DNA from: Phlebotomus papatasi
Lineage: Eukaryota > Arthropoda > Insecta > Diptera > Psychodidae
Length of the DNA: 64,000 nt
Direction of reading: 5' to 3'
NCBI RefSeq assembly: GCF_024763615.1
Contig: NC_077222.1
Location: 28,644,001 to 28,708,000, forward strand
In this document: piece by piece, positions 41,593-56,500 of the stretch
Layout: the number at the start of each line of letters is the position of its first letter
Position numbering within the stretch: the stretch's first letter is position 1
Program-made: the position numbers and the translations under genes
The notes under the pieces: generated by a model
What the model saw: only the letters and a program-made list of their open reading frames with translations
Database searches by the model: none
Told to the model about the DNA's origin: nothing

Positions 41593-44500
41593 CTGCAAAA
41601 GAATTTTTTTCATTGTATTTTCAATATTTTTTGGTTAGTGCAAAAATAGATCAAGAAGAATAAATTTCACACATTTCAATATTGACCCATTTTTCTGACA
41701 CAGTGTTTTTTTTTAATAATGATATAAAAAAAACCACGTTTGCAACATTAAATAACTTTAAATAAAAACAAAGTTCGCTTCCCAAAGAATATGCATTTGA
41801 AAAAAGGGGTGTCAAAACGTCCCAGGCTTTACGAAGTGTTCGAACTCGTGACTCAGATGATATATCTCAAAAGTACTTTAGGATCATTTATCGTTTACCG
41901 GTTCTCAACCTATTCATAAATTACTCAAAAGATCGCCGAAAATAGCTTAAGAGTAATAAAATTGATTTTCAGATAAGAAATAGTTAATAATAATTAGGTT
42001 TTGAACCGTTTTAGAACCAATTGGAACCGATTTGGACTTCCAAGACCTTTCCAATGAATCCAAAATATTTAAAAATGAGCCCAAAATACGCTCTCTAAAG
42101 CCTTTTTAACCTTTGCCCTTGAAAACCGCTATGAGGAATGATTCAATGGTATTTTCATTTACGAACGAAATGTCTGTCTGTATAATATCTCTTGTTTTTA
42201 ATAATAATAATTCCTTTACCTAGTTTATAAATAGATTTTAATGCTTTAAAAATTGAAAATTAATCTTTCAAATGAAGCTCAAACTTCTACAAGTTATCTC
42301 GAATTCTAAAGTCGATTTTTATAATATCCGAAGTATACTCAAAAGTAAAAGTAGAAACACTACTAGACGATGTCAATAAAGTGTACAAAAAATATCAATA
42401 ATAACAATAAAGTTAGGACGAGAGCAAAAATTTCATTTTTGGGACAACAGTGACTTATCGTCCTTAAAGGGTTAACCATTTTAAATCACTTCCTGAAAAT
42501 TACAAAGATGTCTAAACTCAGTTCTTAACGATTTTGAAATTTGAATGTACTTAAAAGAGAATTAAATAAATCTTAAGATAATAAAAGTCACTATTTTTTG
42601 TAAGAGATATTCTTCAAAATTGATGGAACTTATGAGAAAAGTTAAGAAATCAGGTTCTTAGAAAATTTCCGGACGGATAATTAATTAGTTTCGCAATCTT
42701 ACTCTCTCTTTTTGACTGATCTAGTCCTAATTAAATGTAAAACATCCGAAACATTTAGCCAGAGAAAGGACATTACCATTTTTTGGTCCTGGAGGTTGCA
42801 ATCAACATTGAGACTGCGGTGGATGCATAATGCATCAAAGGAAGGTTAAAAATGAGATAAAAATAAATTCTATTCAATTCAATTTTATTCTTTTTTTGAT
42901 TGCTTTCAATTTGAATCGTTCAGCTCTTGAAAAATAACTCAAAATGATTTAGCCCAGTTAGCCCTTTGTAATTTCCAAGGAGCGTAACGATGAAAAATTT
43001 ATTAACATTTTAATTTAATTTTTTTTTTAAATTTTATCCAGAATTGTTCTTAGAAAAAAGTCTCTGCATGTACTTATTAGCCCTATAACGTCTGTTTCTT
43101 TAATATACAAAAAAAGTAGTGACATATTTTTTCCTAAAGTACTTATGGTTCAATGGTTAATATCGATTTTCAAATCAAATTCAAATTAAAATTAAGTTCA
43201 AGTCTAATATGAAAAGCTTTTGAGAATGCAAACATTAATCTAATCACTAGAATCGTAGAGAATTTTCTCGTGAAATAGCCTGATATCTCTAAATGTTTTA
43301 TTTGAATTTTCGGACCCTAAAAAGATACTAAAAATCACATTTTTATGCTTATTTTTTCACGGATAATCCAGTAAAACTACAGTGTGGTACATTTTACTGC
43401 TCGAATTCAAGAGAGAGAACACTTATTATAAATCGCTTTTTTCACTAGTCTTCGCTCTGGAGCTTACACGGTAAAAGATATCAATTTCCGGTCTTATCGA
43501 TGACCCCTAATAAAAAAATATTATCTCCAGACGTTTTATTTCCTTTTTTCCTCACTCCCCTCCATCTACTATAAAACCATGTTTTTTGGTTTTCTCAAAA
43601 TGGCCCAAGCTTTTTCAAAGATTTTCGGATATGTTCTAGAAGTAATCCAAGCGAACATTTCGTCCAAACATACCTAGGGAAAACTGGGGCACCACCAAAC
43701 ACGGGGTACCACCAAACACTGCGATTTTTTAATCGGATATTCGACTTCAGAGGATAAGATCTACAGGAGTTTATAGGTACTATAAGGATGCTTGTCCACT
43801 GAAGGAATGGTCGAGATAGTCCAACTAGTTTAGAAATAAAAATTAGTGTTTGGTGGTACCCCGTGTTTGGTGGTGCCCCAGTTTCCCCTATGACCGAAAA
43901 ATTCGCCATTTTGAATTATTGAATATCAATCATTTTGGAGGGCCCATTTTTCAATCGCTATGGTTGAATTTGGATTTTTTGGAAAGGTATTGAAATTCTG
44001 ATTCGGGCTGCGTCGGTCTTCATCGGTAATGATTCGGTTAAATACCGATTTCTGAATAATTTTTTTCAGAAATTATTTTTTTACTTGAGCTTAAGTTTGA
44101 CCCGAGCTAGAGATCAAACGGTAAGAGATATCGACTTCCGATCTTCGATGACCCCCCATAAGTGGACATTATCTCGGACGATCTTTTTTCCTTTTCCCTA
44201 ATCCTCCCTTAAACTACGCTAAAACCATGTTTTTTCTCAAAATTGACCCAAACTTTTCGTTTTGGAGGTACCACAGGCAAACATTTCATCCAAATATATG
44301 ACCGGAAAATTCGCCATTTTGGATTATTGAGAAAGGTCTTGAAATTTCTAATCTAGCTTATATGAGTCTCAGAATTAGTCAAGTATAATCGTAAGTGATT
44401 TATTTTCTTCGAATATTGTTTTTTCTTTGCGTGTGAGCATGTTACTAATGTTAGGAACATTCTAAAATACACACTTCTTAACCAATTTTCTAGTTCAGAA

Positions 44501-47500
44501 TTGTTTTTTGATTTGTGAATGAATTTAATCGTTAGTAAACCGGTATACAACTTTAAAATCATGCAAAAAGATAATTTACTGATAGCTCTATCTCGTAAGT
44601 TCGAGCAGCCTGACAAGGCTGGGACGCTTTGTCATATCTTTTCGCCAATAATGTTTAGACGAAATTCTATTCATATCTTTAGCTTTTCAGTAGCTGATTA
44701 TGGCTACAAAGTAAAAGTAGCAGATAGATAAAAAAAATCTTGCTTTTCCATGGAAAATTCTTTTTTTTCTAACAATTAATCTAAACTATCTAAACTAAAC
44801 TAAAAAAAACCAAATAAATTTTTATAATAATTTTTGTGTGCTTCATTTAATCAAAAGGACAAAATCAAAGGAAGCTGAACTTTCAATATCAATTGCATTA
44901 CACATCGTATGATAACCGGATTATCAACTGTGCTATCTGCATTTCCTTTGTATCTGCACGATGCACCATATTCAGATACAAAGGAAATGCAGAGAGTATA
45001 TACAGTTTGTAATCCAACTGATGACATCGAGCTTCATTTCTCGAACATAAAACCATGTTAACAGACAAACTTCTTGTAAAACATTTCATGTACTACTTCT
45101 GTTTAATAAATTTTAATAATGACAAGCACTCAATTTTACGAACATCCCGTAGAGCCCGTAGATAATTAGACTGCTAAGTATTCTAAATGATATTCACAAT
45201 ATTACTCTGACAGAAAATTCTCTTTCGTGCATGTTAAACATTCCTATGGCACTCACATTCAATTAATATTTCCTCAACTCTCTCAACATAATGAAGTCAT
45301 TTATGCAATGGTCAAACTAGTTCCTGTTGCATTGCATTTTAACTGCATAAACTTATGAAATATTTTGCGGATGGAAACAATTAATTTCGAGAAACATTGG
45401 ATATTTCTATAGAACAAAATATCAGTACAGCACATATTAAATGTATACAACAAAAATTAACAAACAGCGCAATGTGATAATTAACAGTAATTTTATGATG
45501 ACAGTTACACACGAATTTAATTACCGTCTGTGGTTTGCACTTATTGAGCAATGTAACACTTTAGACGTTTATTGAAGTCTTTTTTTAGTATTTTACTATA
45601 TGCAAGAATTATTTGAACAACAAAGTGAGACGATACTGTGAAGGTCGAATACAAAATTTCTTGTCTTCATTATTCTTTGTTAAGTGGATAGTTAGTAGAT
45701 GAGATTCTTTAGAATATCTGACCTATATTTGTTTCGGGTAAAACAGATGCATTTTTATGTACTTTTTTTTATTAGCAAAGGAAGAATGTAGTAAAAATTA
45801 TGAATTTGATAGAAAATGTAAAAAAAAAGTTATTTTTTAAATTAAATGTTTTATAAGGGATGGAAAATTATTTTCTAATTATAATAGCTCTTTTAAGTTA
45901 GTAAAGTTGACTGAGAAAAAGTGTTTTTTTTTAAACGAGATTATTCTGTTTAAATTAAGTTTCTTAATAAGGATAATAAGAATTATTTAAAGGAGAAAAT
46001 AAAATGCTAGAAACTATTTTGGTATTTACATTTACGTCTAATCTTATTAATTGAGACAAGTTTTTATGTTATCTTACAAAAATAATCTTATAATAAATAA
46101 TAAATTTCAAATCTGTGAATACATCCGTCTGTCTCTACTTTTTTGGACATGAAATTTGTCATTTTCCAGGATTTTTCATAAGTTGACCATTGCATCATTA
46201 CTATGAACTTAATTTTTATCCATCCCTCCCTCCCATTTTTCTATAAAACAAGAGCTATGGACAAAAATAGAACACTTTTTTAATTGTTTTCAGATTTTAA
46301 GACTTTTTTTTGAAACTCGAATTTGTCAAAATTTTAATAGTGTTCGATCCCCTCTCGTGTCAACACCTAGAATTATTATGACAAGTATAGATTTTTTTTG
46401 GGCTAAAGTGACATATCAAATTATTTTTAAAGTGACGAATTATGGTCAAAAAAAAAGAAAAATTAGAATTCTTTATTATCTGTTAGGAATTCAAGACTAA
46501 TACGACAGCTGTGCGCATTTTCAGCACAATATAATCCATTTTATGTTTGATCTATGCAGATTTTATGCATAATATCTGAGAAGTACGAGTTTTATGCACA
46601 ATCTGAACCATCTTATACTAGAGCTGTGCGTATTTTCAGAACAATTTTAATTTAATATTTTAAAGTATTTTTTTTTTTTAAATTTCAACTCGAAATCTTC
46701 AAAAAATATAAGGACAAAATGCATTTTAGGAGCAAGAGAAGCGCCAAGAAAACTCTGTAAGAAATTAGGCGCCCTTAAAAAGCACCTGAAGGAATTTAAA
46801 GTGTTACTTTTTACTTCAACATGAAATCATGCAAAAATATAAGAACGAAAGGCATTTTGAGTGTTTTATGGGCGCCAAGAAAGCCTTTAAAACAATTGGA
46901 CGCTCCAGAAAGTGAGGAAATTAAAAAAGCTTTTTCTTTACTTCAATGCGAAATTTTGATAGATAAGGACAAAATGCATTTTAAGAACTAGAGGAGCGCC
47001 CTAGAATGTTTCATGTGGAAATTGTTAAAAGTTTTTTTGGTAGATTATAAGTACAAAATACAATTTAAGAACCAGAGGGCGCCCCAGAAAGTTTTTGAAA
47101 ACATTTAAAGTTTTTTTTTTAAATTTCAACACGAAATTTTGAAAAATTATAAAGACAGAACGCATTTTAAGAAAATAGAGAAGCGCCCTAGAAAGTCTCT
47201 GAGGAAATTAAAAGTGTCAACACAAATTTTGGTAGATTATAAAGACAAAAGGCATTGTAAGAACTAGAGGGGCACTCCATAGAAAGCCTCGGAGTCTATT
47301 TTATTAAAATCTTTTTTACTTCAACATGGCAAGAGTAAAGGGTCAGGCTTCAGTTGTCTAAAAAAAGGAACATCGGCGCCCCTGGGGGCTCGCGCCCTGG
47401 GCGGGCCGCCCCTCCCGCTACTGTACTCCTGCTACTTAGGTACGCTACTGTTGGCAAACATATATCATTAAACAAACATCAACAATGGAAGGTGTTTTAA

Positions 47501-50500
47501 AAATATTTTATTCCATTTCTTTGGAAAAATGCCACCGATTAGTTGAGTTGATGCTAAATCGTTTTATAATATGGCTCGTGAAAATAAAGGCTTTATATAG
47601 TCTTTATTTAGATTTATTTAGGCTTTAGCCGTTATTGCGTTAAAGGGCAATTTTTGACTTCTTATCCGGAATCAAAAATATTGCACTAAAATATTTAAAC
47701 TTCATATTTTTTGCTTAAAAAATAAGCATTTAATTGTCAATAGGGGAAGGCTTCCAGGCTTTGCACAATATATATATGGAAATATATTTTAATAGCTAGT
47801 CATAGGTCATAAATTTCCTGAAAAAATTGGTCTAATTTATTAAAGATATTTGAAAAGGGGTGGCAAATTATCCCAGGCTTTGCGAAATGCTCAAACTCGT
47901 CACTTAGATGCTATACCGCAAAAGTATTTTCGCATCATTTACCGTTTACCGGTTCTCAATTGATTTGAACTGATTCAAAAATCATTCAAAAGATCCGCCA
48001 AAATTGTTTTAAAAGTAATAGGATTGATTTTCAGATTAAAATTTTTCATCGGTTATAAACCGGTTCATTACTAGTTCAAAACCGATTGAAACCTGTTCAG
48101 TTTTATAGGAAATTCCAAGGCCTTTCCAACGAGCCCAAACATGACCCCATTCGCTTGATAAATGCGCTCTCTAGTGTTTTTTTAATCTTTGATCGTGAAA
48201 AACCGTTATTAAGAATGATTCAACGGTATTTTCGTCTGAGGACGAAATGTCCGCCTTTATCTCTAAAACTTGTCCAAAAATTAAAAATTCGAGCAATCCC
48301 AAACAACATGGTTTTAGTAAAAGGTTAAACATTTTAGATACAGCGTATTTATCGTATTTATCAACCGATTTGAACAAGTTTTGGTTCGTCAGGAAGGTCT
48401 CGAAATTTCTGATATACCTGAACTAATTCCAAACGCTTATGAACCGATAATGAATATGTCAAGAGCTGACAATTATTTTTTTTTAATCTGAAATCTAATT
48501 GCATGTGTTACATTTAAGGTTTTATTTTACGATTTTTGAATTTTTTGTAAACCGGTTTCAACCGATTATGAAGCTGTAAGCTGTCAAAACGAAAGAGACA
48601 GTGGAAGAATGCTTTGCAAAATACTCAAATGAATTCGCACGATAAAAATATTGCGAGACTAAAATTGCGATATAAACATTTAGTCACGCAAATTCTTAAG
48701 AATCAAATTTTATCTAATCAGAATGATCACCGGAAAATTGAGATTAATTCATTGTTAAAGAAAAGCGCCAAAAAGAACCAAATTAAAGAGGTGAAAAATA
48801 TCATCAAATGTAAAATAAATACATGAAAAAATATATAATTACCTTAATCCCAATCGCCGAAGATCATCTTTCTGTAGTCCAAAGACAAAGTCCTCATATG
48901 CGAATTCTTCCCCATGGATTATATTCCTCGATTGCTGATCAATGTTGTTGCTCACGAGCCAATCATTGAGTCTGCTGTCCATTTTTGGAGCATCAACGAC
49001 TGAATTTGAAAAATTAATCCGACGATTGGACATTGTGCTTATAGATCTAGAGTAGTCATTCTTATTGTGTAGGCAACTTCTATGCGTAAGTCTTTTGCAG
49101 TCGGTGTCATTAGGAGTCGGTGGATCATCTGTTGTCACCTTAATCTGACGTCCATTTTCACTGATATCACTCGAGTAGCCCTGTGATGTGCTCCTCTCAA
49201 AGAGAGATATTGTACTGTTCAGTTGCCCCATGAAGTTCTTCATAACTTCCAAATTTACATGGTGCTCCTCTGTAGCACTCTTCAAGAATGCCTGAAAAGC
49301 TTTCTGAGATTCAATTAGCCCATGCATTAGGCGCATATTCTCCGCTTTCATTTGATTGTATTCCTCAATGAGGAATTTCTTGTCTCCGGACATCTTGGAA
49401 GGCTTCATTTTGGTTGAATTTACTGTACTAGCACCAGATGTTGACATATCCTCACCATCATCGTCATCTCCTGCATCAATTTGACCAGCCAAATTAGCCC
49501 CAAGTTCCGGAGAGAGCACAGTTATTCCCTCCTGAACAGCGCTCTTAACAAGATTGTCCAGGGCAAACATCCAATGAGGCTTTATGCTGTGTGATCTCAA
49601 GACACTAATTACAGCATCCTAAAGGTTTTGAAAGTCTATAGCGTACCCATCTTTACTAGAAAAGCACTAGCGTATTAGACTTACTTGAAAGGAATATAGA
49701 GCTAGATGAAGGTGGTCTATTGCGGTGGAATCGAAGTCCAGATTCTTTTTCAACTGACTGATGGCATTCTCAAGAAATTCCCTGTTTTGCTCAATTATGT
49801 AGGACCTTAGTGCCCTTAGCATAAGTTCCAAATGGGACTGCAAAAATTAAGAATTATTTTTCAGTTATTTCTAGAGAATGCTGAAAAAAATTTTGCAATT
49901 ATTGAAACTGTGCTGAAAAGTCTGCAAAGAGTCTAAAAGTACTATAAGTGCAACAACTAATTCAGCACTTCATGCGTATCTTAACTTTCAATTAAGCTTG
50001 ATTCTCACTCTGTTTTAAAATTCTTTAAAATTAAACGAAACGGTTTTTGATGATTTACTAATCAATTTTTGCAATAACCCAGCAAAACTTCGATCTGCAA
50101 TTCTGCACTTTTGAAATTTTAACGTTTCTTGTCATTCAATCGGATACTTCGTGTGGCTTCGGGATAGTCGTGCGAATTCGTGAGCATCGCGAATTTCTTT
50201 CGTGTTTTCTAACCATTTCCTTCCCCTTCGTTTTTTTCTATTATGGCTGATTTAGTAATATTGTATTATAACATTATAATAATATTGTAAAAAAGAGAGT
50301 ATTCACGTAAAATTGTTGAATAAAAATTGAATTTTAAATAAATTGAAATACATATTTTTATGTAGTTAAAATAATGTTTAGAAACATTAGAAAGGGTAGA
50401 AGAAATGTAGAAATCATCTAAATACTCTAAAGAAATTCTGCCGATAATTTTAAAATTTTCTATAGAAATTCTGCAGAAAATTCTGCAGAATTTTCATACA

Positions 50501-53500
50501 ACGATCGGATCCACCTTAGAACAAAATTCTGCAGAAATTCTGCTGATTTTTCGGCAGTTAGTAATTCAAATCTGACGAATTTCTGCAGAATTCTGCAGAA
50601 TTTGCCGGGTGGGAAGCTTGGTTATTTTTTATGGAACTTTTTCGCTATTATTATTAGATCAATTTCTCATCACCTGTCAACAATCGATCCAGAAAAGGTT
50701 CTTCCTCGCAATATAAGGGAAGTGTACCACGGATCGGAATGTTAAGAGACATGCTCCATATTTAGCTGAAAATATGAGAGCCAAAATACTATTTGGTATT
50801 TTTCTTACTAAAAATTACTAATATATCGGTTTAAATTTAAATGCAAGGATACAGTGTGTTCCGCGGATCGGAAGAGGGGTGAGCCATGGATCGGCAGACG
50901 TTTTTGTTGAGGATTCTTCTGCTTTCTTGGCATCCAAATCACTCTACAAGGCTTCAGTGAAGCTTTTTAGTCACCCTTAGGGCCCAAATAGACTCAGGCT
51001 GATCCTCGAGAATATTTAGCCTGTAAATTTGTCAGTAAAGATTTATCTTAAACTGTCATACACTTAGGGCTTAGGAACATCCAGTTAGAGTTCCTTTTTA
51101 TAAATTTCCATTACCTAATCCTTTATTGCCAAGTTTTACAGACTAAATATTCTCGAGGATCAGCCTGAGTCTATTTGGGCCCTTACACTATGTACTGTAT
51201 ATTCACAAGAACACTTCTAAAATTGTATAACTTAATGAAATTCTCACTGGTAAATAGTTCTTTCTGAGTGCAATTTTCCACGAACTAAGCGTGCCGATCC
51301 GAGGCACAAGTGAAACAGAACGTATTTGTTCGTAAAAAAAAATATTTTATTTTCCATTTTTCTTGTCGACATAAATAAAAAGGTGCACTGATAGTGAAAT
51401 TAGAATCACTAAGTATTATTTTTTTTTAATTAATACAGTTTTGTAAATCATTTTAAATAAATATAATTTCTCATATTCTCATGAATTTTCATGTGAAATT
51501 TTAAGAAAGTGATGATTGTCGTATTTCTGGCTAAGACTCTGATACAGTGGTTTAACAAATGAGGCAATTAATAACAATTTTATTAGAAACTGGAATAGAA
51601 AATTGGTTCTGTAGATTAAATATGAACTAACATAATGCATTATGTTAAAAATCATTGCTAAAAAGCAGCGAATAATTTTCAAAAATACATTTTATTTCGG
51701 GATCCCACTACGCGGGATAGCCTTTCGATCCGAGGAATACTGACGATCGCTGGTACCTTATCAGGAGAAAAATGGCAACATTCATAAAGTTTCCCTTATT
51801 CCATTCAGTGAAAGAATGTGGCACACATGTAACGAGCTTTTAAACACATCCAAGCTTTTCTAAATAGCGTGATATAATTATTGTTTTCCAACATTTTACC
51901 ATTTTTTTTCAATTGTTATTAGACCTTTCCAAAATTAGTCTAATATAAAATATTACAAACACATCTTTTCGTCCTTCATTTGGTAAAAGTCCTTAAAAGC
52001 ATAAATCGACTTTTTCGACGAATACTTTTGGCATTGAAGAGATGTAATACAATAAAACCTTTGAAGTATATGCAAAAAGGTGAACAAAAATCGTGGAGGT
52101 GACCTATGGGACACCAATTGACAACATTCGAGAAAAGGTCCAACGAATTTATGCAATTATCCTTATACATTTACGATAAATTAGAAAAAAAATTATATCA
52201 AATTTATTCAAAGTTAACTGCAATAGCTATATCACTATTTGCGAACCATTACATGAATTTGAAATTCCTCTAAAAATTAAGGAAAATTATTATTCAACTG
52301 AGTATTTACAACACAATTAAGCTATAATACATTTGAGTATATTTGCTCCATTTATTGTCATAATCGAACTTAAAAATTTCAACAAATCTTTTCAGTTTGC
52401 CGCCCGAATTAAATAGTCTTAACTAAAATATCGTAGTCTGAAAAATACGTAATTAGACAAAAAACCTCTATATTTGAGCACTCCCACTTCCAAATACTTC
52501 CAAGCACTTCATTTTCACCTGTACACCACTTCTGACTCTAATATCTCCCCCTTGTATCTATGAATTAGTTTTCGCATGATCTTCTGGTGCTTAATAGTCT
52601 ATTAGAGATCAAATTGATTCATAAATCACAAATGCACTTGAAAATCAAAAAAAAATCGGTACTTCAGCCGGGTTCGAAATTTCAATACCTGTCCAAAAAG
52701 TCGAATTTTAACATAATCGATTGAAAAATGGGCCCACCAAAATTGTTGACCTTTGACATTCAATAATTAACAATGGTGAATTTTCCGAAAAAACCGAAAA
52801 ACTTGGTTTTAAGGGGATGAGAGGTGGCGGTGGGTGGAAAAGAAAAACTTTGGAGATATTGGCCTCAATTCTGAGACCAAGATCAAGATCAAAATTTCAA
52901 GCTGTCAAATATTTGCAAAATCAAAATTTCATATTCTGACGCGAAGTATTTTATGGAACTTAAATTGTTATGGAATTATGGAACTTAGCTAAAAACCAAG
53001 ATTAGCGAAAATATCATGGCTAGAAAATTTTAAGTGAAGAACCCAGCTGGCACAAGATAGAAATCAGTCGATTACACACACTTATTTAATGGATAAAAAT
53101 ATTATTTTTGCTTTTTCTCAAACATGAATATTTATATTATATTACTGTAGTGAAGTGACTATATATTACGGAATTAAAAATAAATTTGGATTAGTCATAA
53201 ACGACCCAGATAGCGAAGCGCCCGGTTTAGTACACTTGACTATATCTTTTTTCGTTTAAACTCGTAAAAAATATGCTTTTCCCTGAATTGGACTGTATCT
53301 GGTAAATAAGACGTTCGAGAATTTCGAAAATTTCGCACAGCTTGAATCTTATGCCATTCTTTTGAAGTATTTTCTACTTTTCTAAAAGAAAAATACATTA
53401 GAAGTCTATGATTGAATTTTAATATCAAATTTACATTGTTTCAGTGATACTATCATGTTTATTTTCAGAAATACATCTGTTGAATATTTTAAATTGAAAT

Positions 53501-56500
53501 GAATTTTCTTTTTTGGTAATTTCCGACGATTAATTCAATAGGTGTGGAAACCGGTGAGCGTCGGGTAAGAAGAAGCAAAGAAAATTCTCAAATTCTTCCC
53601 AAAGCTTTCGGCTCGGACTCCAAGCCTTCCTCAGTGGTCAAATTTTTAGTCTTTTCTTGCTTTGTCAAAGGGTTTTTTTTTGTTCACAGGGCATGGGATT
53701 TGGGGCACTGCACTTAATTTTCTACTTATTTTTAAAATTTTAGCAATTTTTCTCTCTCTTTGGGAAGAATTTGAGAATATTCTTTGCTTCTTCTTACACG
53801 ACGCTCACCGGTTTCCACACTTATTCAAATGAATTTTCCATAATTTGACAAAAAATTGAAAATCTTTTATTTTATTACTTATCTGTTTATAGAAAATGAA
53901 AGAAATTCTTTGAGTTCAAGATAATCAGATCTTTCTCAACTTTATAAAATAATAACTTACCTTATTTATCACGATTTGTGCTTTGTGTTGACTAACAAGT
54001 TTGTCCATCCATACGTCGCATATTTTCTCTTCATCATTGCTCAATACTTTTGATAAAGTTGTTCTTCTCTGTGAATCCTTCTTCAGCATATAAAATCCAT
54101 CACATTCACTCGTTTCTCCTGATACACTCTTCGTAGACGATCCAGACAGTTCCACCTGCAAAAGGTTATTGCTTTGTAGAAAAGTACCATATACAAGAAG
54201 TTTGTTAATGTCAACATACCTCAGGTGACAAAAGTCCCCCAGAGCACCTTCTATTTGAACTGAATGAACTAGAATCAGTTTCAGTTTCGAGTTCAATTGT
54301 GGGACTCGAGATGCTACTAGAAGTAAAGATAGAGTATTGCGAATAAGTTATGTGTTTTCTCAGCACTCCAGTGTTATTCATCTCAAAATTGCAGCACATC
54401 AAAGATGCCAACAATAAACACTAAAAATTTATTAATTTGAAGGGCAAAAAGATAAAATTTGAAAAGACATAGTTTTGTTTTGTTAGTACTGTTGAAAAAG
54501 TGATTACAGGAATAATGTCTGTCTTTAAATGCCGAATTGTTTTCTCTGTACAATCTTTCATAGCATTGATGGTTTTTCAATGTTCTGTTACCTTAAACTG
54601 GTTGTCGCCAATGAAATTTGAATAGGAGCCAAGTGATTGTGAAGTGGAGTCTTCGACGGTGATGTTTTTGTCGACGACAAACAGCTACTGAATATACAAA
54701 TATACACCATTTATACAGTAGAACAAGAAGAGATAGACACGGGCCTTTTTGTAAGGGATTTTTTATGATCTAGAATCAGTGTAATCATTTAAGAACTATA
54801 GTTTGTTTTCGTCTGGTTTTTGTGTTAATTGAAAGCACAACATTTATCCCACACATCAGAAGAAACTTTCAGAAAAAATTGATGAAAATAAAAAAAATCC
54901 AAAAGAAACGATGCACTCTCCCTGATAGTAAAAGCAAGATAATTAGTACTCATTAGAATACTTACTCTAGTTCAGGTGTTGTTGGTGTAGCACACGATTG
55001 ACTGTTGTGAGGTGAGACACTCTTTGACACAAGACGTTCAGCTGGAACTGAAACACTTCTGGAGAATTCTGTTACATTTGGAGCAGGAGTACGAACGGCT
55101 TTACGATGTTTGCTGGAACATTAAGATTTTTCGATTAGCAACAATTTGGCAAATTGGTAGAAGATCTAGCACAGTGCGTTACTGGTAATCTTTAATCAAT
55201 TATCTGATACGAAGAATAGCGGTTCAATAAGGGTACCGATGTAGTATAACACTTTCTTACTCATCTTAATTCAAACAATTTCTATTCCCCTTGCGGCTGT
55301 CGCCGTCTTAGCGTTGTTGACCAACCTCCAGAGCAAATCAATGGAAAACTCCTTCACATTAGCAATTCGGAAAGGAAAAGTCAAGTTCTCAAATAACTTT
55401 ATTACCTTTTTAGGGCGTGTCTTGTCATCAGGTATGTACCGCACACTTGGAGGCGAGCGCGAGTAGTACTTATTCCAAAACCAGGTAAAAGCAATTACGA
55501 GGACCCTAAATCCTTTAGACCTATTAGTCTGACATCGTTCTTGCTAAAACCCTGGAGAAGTTCTGTGATAGGTATATTAGGAGTCGGATTCTTGTGAAGA
55601 ATCCGTTAAATCCTATGCAACATGCCTATCAAAGAGGAAAGTCAACAGAATCGGCTCTCCATCAATTGGTAAGCCGTATCGAGAAATCGCTTAGCAACAA
55701 AGAAATTGCTCTCGTTGCTTTCCTGGACATTTAGGGAGCCTTCGATAAGGTCAACTCTACGGTTCTGGCTAGAGCGATGAGAGAGTTTAAACTAGGTCGA
55801 ACCCTAGAAAGATTTACCACTAGTTTAGTTGGAAACCGCATTGTAGAAGCGGGGGTACACGGCGCACAACTGTCGGCTGCTGTGGTTGAGGATAGACTCC
55901 CTCAAAAGAATCTAAAAACTGTGCTAAACACGAGAGCTGAGTGGAGAGGCCGGGAAGGGGACATCAATGAACCCGGTGCGGTTGCACTCTTCACAGACGG
56001 CTCATGTTTGGACGGCCCCTCTGGAGCCGGGTACCACTGTCCGGAACTCGGAATTGGTGGGTCAGTGCCACTTGGCCGGTATACTACTGTATTCCAGGCC
56101 GAGGTCACAGCAATCCTAATTGGGGTTCAGACTTTGACTGAATCTGGGGTTTCTGGAAGGAAAATTAACATATTTTCTGATAGCAAAGCTGCTTTGCTCT
56201 CCATATCGGGAAACAAGTCCCGCTCTTCGCTGGTGCTCGAGTGCCGGGAAATGTTAGAAACGGTCTCACTTAACCGTGAGATCGGTCTACATTGGGTACC
56301 TGGGCACTGTGGTATTGCGGGTAATGAAGAGGCTGACCGCCTCGCAGTACCAGGAGCGAAGACCGAATTCATCGGTCCCGAGCCTGCCGGGGGAGTGTCG
56401 CCCCAAATGAAGAAAACCATCATTGGGGAGAATTTACTTGCACAACACCAAGCAGTCTGGACGGCTACAAGCAATTGTCGCGTGTCCAGACTGTTCATGC

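Noticed and set aside
43595..43909. 104-codon minus ORF
   Set aside because: Mostly translated MITE family C sequence; no domain.
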